Shown here piece after piece: positions 4,317 to 6,864 of a stretch of DNA of 6,864 bases. Positions within the stretch are counted from its first letter, which is position 1; every line of letters starts with the position of its first letter. The stretch is from NCBI GenBank assembly GCA_023299945.1, contig JALZVZ010000285.1:1-6864 (forward strand), in the 5' to 3' direction. The position numbers were made by a program, and so were the translations under genes. The notes below the pieces were generated by a model. That model saw only the letters and a list, made by a program, of their open reading frames with translations, ran no database searches and was not told the origin of the DNA. The DNA comes from Altererythrobacter sp. GTDB lineage: Bacteria > Pseudomonadota > Alphaproteobacteria > Sphingomonadales > Sphingomonadaceae.

Positions 4317-5960
4317 ATGGATACTCTGCGCGGTACATTTGATCGGGACAATACAATTGACGAAGGCGATGATTTCGACCTTGGTCATGAGGACGTAGGT
4401 GCGCAAGTGCCGCCTGCCTCAATCGGTCAGGACGAACGCCGCATGCAAGTGCGGGCATACAATCATTGGGCCAGCCTGCTTGGTGACAATAATTTCCCTT
4501 CGATCGAAGAGTTGGAACTCGGCGACCTTCCCGATTTTGGCCCGCATAGTGTTTTGCTCGATTTTTCTGTCGGGATCGAAGACCCCGCCGTGCGCTATAT
4601 TGGCGATGATTTGGCCGAGGAATGCGATGCTGGCGAAGGGATTGATATTCTTTCTGATGTTCCAAGCCGTTCACTGCTGAGCCGAATCACCGATCACTAT
4701 ATGCAAATTCTGGCCAATGAAGCGCCGATTGGATTTGAAGCTGAATTCGTCAATCAGCGCGGAGCCACGATCCTTTATCGCGGCATCTTGCTGCCATTTT
4801 CTAGCAATAATGAGACGATCGATTTCATCTATGGCGTGATCAATTGGAAAGAGCTGGCTGATCAAGCGACAACCGATGCGCTTTTGTTAGAAATCGACCA
4901 AGCGCTTGAGCAAAACGCGTCGGAGGAAAGCCCCTTGGCCGATCCGCAAGTGCGCGCGCCAGAGCCATTGGCACAATGGGCAGACAGCCCCAGTGCAGAG
5001 TTTGCAGCGGGATCCGAAGAAGACGCCTTGCCGCAACCTGATTTTGGCCAGTATCAACTGGATGATGAAGACGAAGATGAAGACGCCGAGCTTGACGTCA
5101 ATTATGGCTTCGCCTCGCTCACCGATCATATTGCCGCCCCTGTTGAAAAAGCCGATGCGCTTGATCTGAGCAGCTTTGAGGCAGCAGGCGATGAATTCGA
5201 AGCTGAATTTGACACTGAAGAAGTGGGCTTTGAGGCTGAACACGCCGCAGATATTGCTCCGATGGATCTGGGGGCGTTTGCAGACGCTCCTCTGCGTGAA
5301 GCGCCATCGCAAGAAGCGATTGTTCCCGATGATCTGCCTGATAATTTGCCCGAGGATGCGGGCCTTTATGATACGCTGGCCGCAGCCCGCGAACTGGCTC
5401 ATACCGCCCGTTCCAGCGAAGATCGCAGCCGCAAAGCGCTCTATGCAGCAGTGGGCCGCGCTTATGATGTCTCCATCGCGGCGGATGAAAGCCCCGAGGA
5501 ATATAACGAATTGGTCGCTGATAACGGCCTAAGCGTGCAAGAGCGTGCGCCGATGACACCCATTGTAAAGCTGGTGTTTGGCGCAGATTACGACAAAACG
5601 CGTCTCACTGAGTATGCCGCAGTGCTGAACCATGCGCACCGCGTAGGCGTTGAGCGCGGCCATTTGGCGACTTTCTTGAAAGACGCGCAAGGCGGTTTGA
5701 AAGCGGTTGTCTCCACAGAACGCGAACTGCGCCGCGAAGAAAGCGGCAAGCCGGTTACTGCCAAAGACGCACCTGGCGCGGCCTTGGCAAAAAAACTGCG
5801 CAAGCTAGAGGGCCAAAGCCTTGATGCGATTGACGCGGATGGTGCAGAATTTGCGCTGGTTATGATCCGCCGCAATGCGGATGGCGAAGTGGTCATGCTG
5901 GGCGAGATTGCCGATGATATTGCACTGGTGGAACGTGTAGGCCGCAAGCTTGTCGACTAA
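4317..5960 (+). CDS. Large acidic protein with N-terminal PAS-like domain, disordered linker and unknown C-terminal domain
   Basis: The product has 547 residues, is strongly acidic, and has no signal peptide or membrane segment. Residues about 1-42 are a charged, probably disordered lead-in. Residues 45-177 resemble the alphaproteobacterial PAS_5-type domain: a YNHWASLLGDNNFPS opening, the LPDFGPHSVLLDF strand, a VRYIGDDLAEE ligand-pocket-like segment, and a C-terminal strand ending YGVINWKE. Residues about 185-345 are a Glu/Asp/Ala/Pro-rich linker including DDEDEDED (249-256) and FEA repeats. From about 350 a helical, basic-and-acidic domain begins LYDTLAAARELAH, continues with TPIVKLVFGADYDKTRL, and runs to the end. 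This layout suggests a sensor or scaffold with a regulatory partner, but no kinase, cyclase or DNA-binding domain is recognised. It appears to be its own transcription unit ending near the hairpin at 6013. Confidence 0.8.
   Translation: MDTLRGTFDRDNTIDEGDDFDLGHEDVGAQVPPASIGQDERRMQVRAYNHWASLLGDNNFPSIEELELGDLPDFGPHSVLLDFSVGIEDPAVRYIGDDLAEECDAGEGIDILSDVPSRSLLSRITDHYMQILANEAPIGFEAEFVNQRGATILYRGILLPFSSNNETIDFIYGVINWKELADQATTDALLLEIDQALEQNASEESPLADPQVRAPEPLAQWADSPSAEFAAGSEEDALPQPDFGQYQLDDEDEDEDAELDVNYGFASLTDHIAAPVEKADALDLSSFEAAGDEFEAEFDTEEVGFEAEHAADIAPMDLGAFADAPLREAPSQEAIVPDDLPDNLPEDAGLYDTLAAARELAHTARSSEDRSRKALYAAVGRAYDVSIAADESPEEYNELVADNGLSVQERAPMTPIVKLVFGADYDKTRLTEYAAVLNHAHRVGVERGHLATFLKDAQGGLKAVVSTERELRREESGKPVTAKDAPGAALAKKLRKLEGQSLDAIDADGAEFALVMIRRNADGEVVMLGEIADDIALVERVGRKLVD
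5064..5084 (+). repeat. Short in-frame tandem repeat coding the acidic run
   Basis: GATGAAGAC occurs at 5064-5072 and again at 5076-5084, a 12-base period that encodes the Asp/Glu cluster in the linker. Slippage here would change linker length without shifting frame. Confidence 0.5.
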
Positions 5961-6012
5961 GGCCTGATCGAGGCGCTCTTGATCGGCGCTTTATAAAATC
6001 ATTGTTTTCCCA

Positions 6013-6040
6013 TGCCGCGCAGCGCTAACCCTGCGCGGCA
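6013..6040 (+). terminator. Strong GC hairpin, likely terminator of the PAS gene
   Basis: TGCCGCGCAG (6013-6022) and CTGCGCGGCA (6031-6040) form a perfect 10-base stem with loop CGCTAACC. TTTT follows at 6043-6046 after two bases, and TTTT also precedes the stem (6005-6008), so it resembles an intrinsic terminator for the gene ending at 5960, with only a short T run. Its 3' arm ends on the base directly before the ATG of the next gene, so it also occupies the place where that gene's ribosome site should be. Confidence 0.62.
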
Positions 6041-6864
6041 ATGTTTTCGCGCGCCTCCTCAATCCGTATTCAGCCCTTCACCGGCTATCGGACAGCTGAC
6101 CGTATCCGCTTGTCCGCTAGGGTTTTGCGCGGGCCTGTCCCCGATTTTGCGAGCACCAGCGCGCTGCAGACACTGCGCACAATGGCGGCGCTTTATGCCT
6201 CACGTGAGGTGGAGGGCATTGAGGTCGCGCTGCATTACGCAGGAGAAATTCTCGACCATGCCACCAGCGATGAAGAGGGTTTTGTGCATTTCGATGCGGG
6301 TGTTGTGGATCCCTTGCCGGCACAAATGCGCTGGGAAGAAGCGGCACTTCACCTCGACAGCAGCGCCGCAAAGGCACGCGTTTTGGCCCCTTCCCATCAG
6401 GACAATATTGGGATTATTTCCGATATTGACGACACGATTGTGGAGACCGGCATCACCGGCTCCATTGGTGCGATTGCCAAGAATTTGCACCGCGTCTTCC
6501 TCCAATCCCCGCGCCAGCGCGAGCCGGTTGCAGGAGCAGCGGCGTTTTTCCATCGGCTGACTAAAGCGGCCGGGGTGCATCAACGGCCCTGTTTTTATGT
6601 CTCCTCCAGCCCGTGGAACCTTTACCCTTATCTGCGCAGTTTTAAGGATGAGCACGGCCTGCCCTCTGGCCCGATGGTGCTGCGTGATTGGTCTATTGGC
6701 CGCGAGACTTTGGGCAGCGCCGGGCACGGGACGCATAAGCTTGGTGCGATCCTGCGATTGCTCAGTGATTTTCCGGATATGCGCTTTGTTTTGATCGGCG
6801 ATGATACCCAGCGTGATCTGTCGGCTTTTGGCAGTATTGCGGGCCAACACCCAAACCGTATCGC
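6041..6864 (+). CDS. DUF2183 / App1-like phosphatase domain protein (3' end cut by window edge)
   Basis: An open frame of 274 codons runs off the right edge. The N-terminal part (about 6-115) starts SSIRIQPFTGYRTADRIRLS and matches the beta-rich lead-in usual in bacterial DUF2183 proteins. The catalytic domain has the HAD-type nucleophile motif DIDDTI (D128, D130, with T132). It continues with VSSSPWNLYPYL (S188-S190, W192, N193), a lysine K233 in GTHKLGAIL, and IGDDTQRDL (G253, D254, D255). Yeast App1 with this domain is a Mg-dependent phosphatidate phosphatase; a lipid phosphatase role in bacteria is inference. The ATG at 6041 is chosen because the frame is closed by TAA at 6026-6028 and the family's conserved start lies just after it. 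No Shine-Dalgarno is visible, because the preceding ten bases are the arm of a hairpin. Confidence 0.88.
   Translation, partial: MFSRASSIRIQPFTGYRTADRIRLSARVLRGPVPDFASTSALQTLRTMAALYASREVEGIEVALHYAGEILDHATSDEEGFVHFDAGVVDPLPAQMRWEEAALHLDSSAAKARVLAPSHQDNIGIISDIDDTIVETGITGSIGAIAKNLHRVFLQSPRQREPVAGAAAFFHRLTKAAGVHQRPCFYVSSSPWNLYPYLRSFKDEHGLPSGPMVLRDWSIGRETLGSAGHGTHKLGAILRLLSDFPDMRFVLIGDDTQRDLSAFGSIAGQHPNRI

Noticed and set aside
4887..5402. A 171-codon minus-strand frame
   Set aside because: It is antisense to the acidic linker of the PAS protein; Glu/Asp-rich codons read backwards give open frames rich in Phe, Ile and Leu, and no known domain appears.
6012..6560. A 182-codon plus-strand frame beginning at the terminator hairpin
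   Set aside because: It overlaps the DUF2183 gene in another frame, is rich in Arg, Pro and Cys, and lacks motifs, whereas the DUF2183 frame carries DIDDTI, SSSPWN and GDD.
6200..6850. A 216-codon minus-strand frame
   Set aside because: It is antisense to the DUF2183 coding region, which has clear catalytic motifs on the plus strand.

Overview
The window looks like chromosomal sequence from an alphaproteobacterium, most likely Sphingomonadales (Erythrobacteraceae or Sphingomonadaceae type). The reasons are moderate-to-high GC with GC-rich third codon positions, an MmcB-family gene with a GTTC-N7-GTTC LexA box of the alphaproteobacterial type, an alphaproteobacterial PAS domain (PAS_5-like), and a DUF2183/App1-like gene. 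The genus assignment is inference. No transposase, integrase, phage gene or CRISPR array is visible.

Layout. Bases 1-1063 (minus) hold most of a glutathione-dependent formaldehyde dehydrogenase (class III alcohol dehydrogenase, frmA/adhC type), cut by the left edge. Bases 1064-1371 are a divergent non-coding region rich in short inverted repeats; the 7-mer TTACGGA occurs there three times. Bases 1372-1524 (plus) encode a probable 50-residue small membrane protein whose stop codon lies in a perfect hairpin. About 150 bases without a gene follow, containing nested inverted repeats, then a tRNA-Arg(CCG) on the minus strand (1701-1777).

The plus strand then carries an unrecognised 136-residue protein (1979-2389) and, straight after it, an SOS-regulated mmcB gene (2416-2916) with a textbook LexA box at 2390-2404. 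Next is a translationally coupled pair: a di-iron membrane hydroxylase of the sterol desaturase/fatty acid hydroxylase superfamily (2994-3713) and an exported DUF2141 protein (3710-4180), sharing an ATGA overlap. A 547-residue, highly acidic protein follows (4317-5960), with an N-terminal PAS-like domain, a disordered linker and an unrecognised C-terminal domain. A strong GC hairpin (6013-6040) then directly abuts the start codon of a DUF2183/App1-like phosphatase gene (6041 to the right edge, incomplete).

Functionally this is mostly a housekeeping and stress neighbourhood: formaldehyde/S-nitrosoglutathione detoxification, DNA-damage repair, membrane lipid modification and a possible lipid phosphatase. 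I see no single multi-gene defence or biosynthetic system. The parts least explained by known families are the small membrane protein and its flanking repeats, the PAS/acidic-linker protein, the 136-residue protein, and the hairpin touching the DUF2183 start codon.
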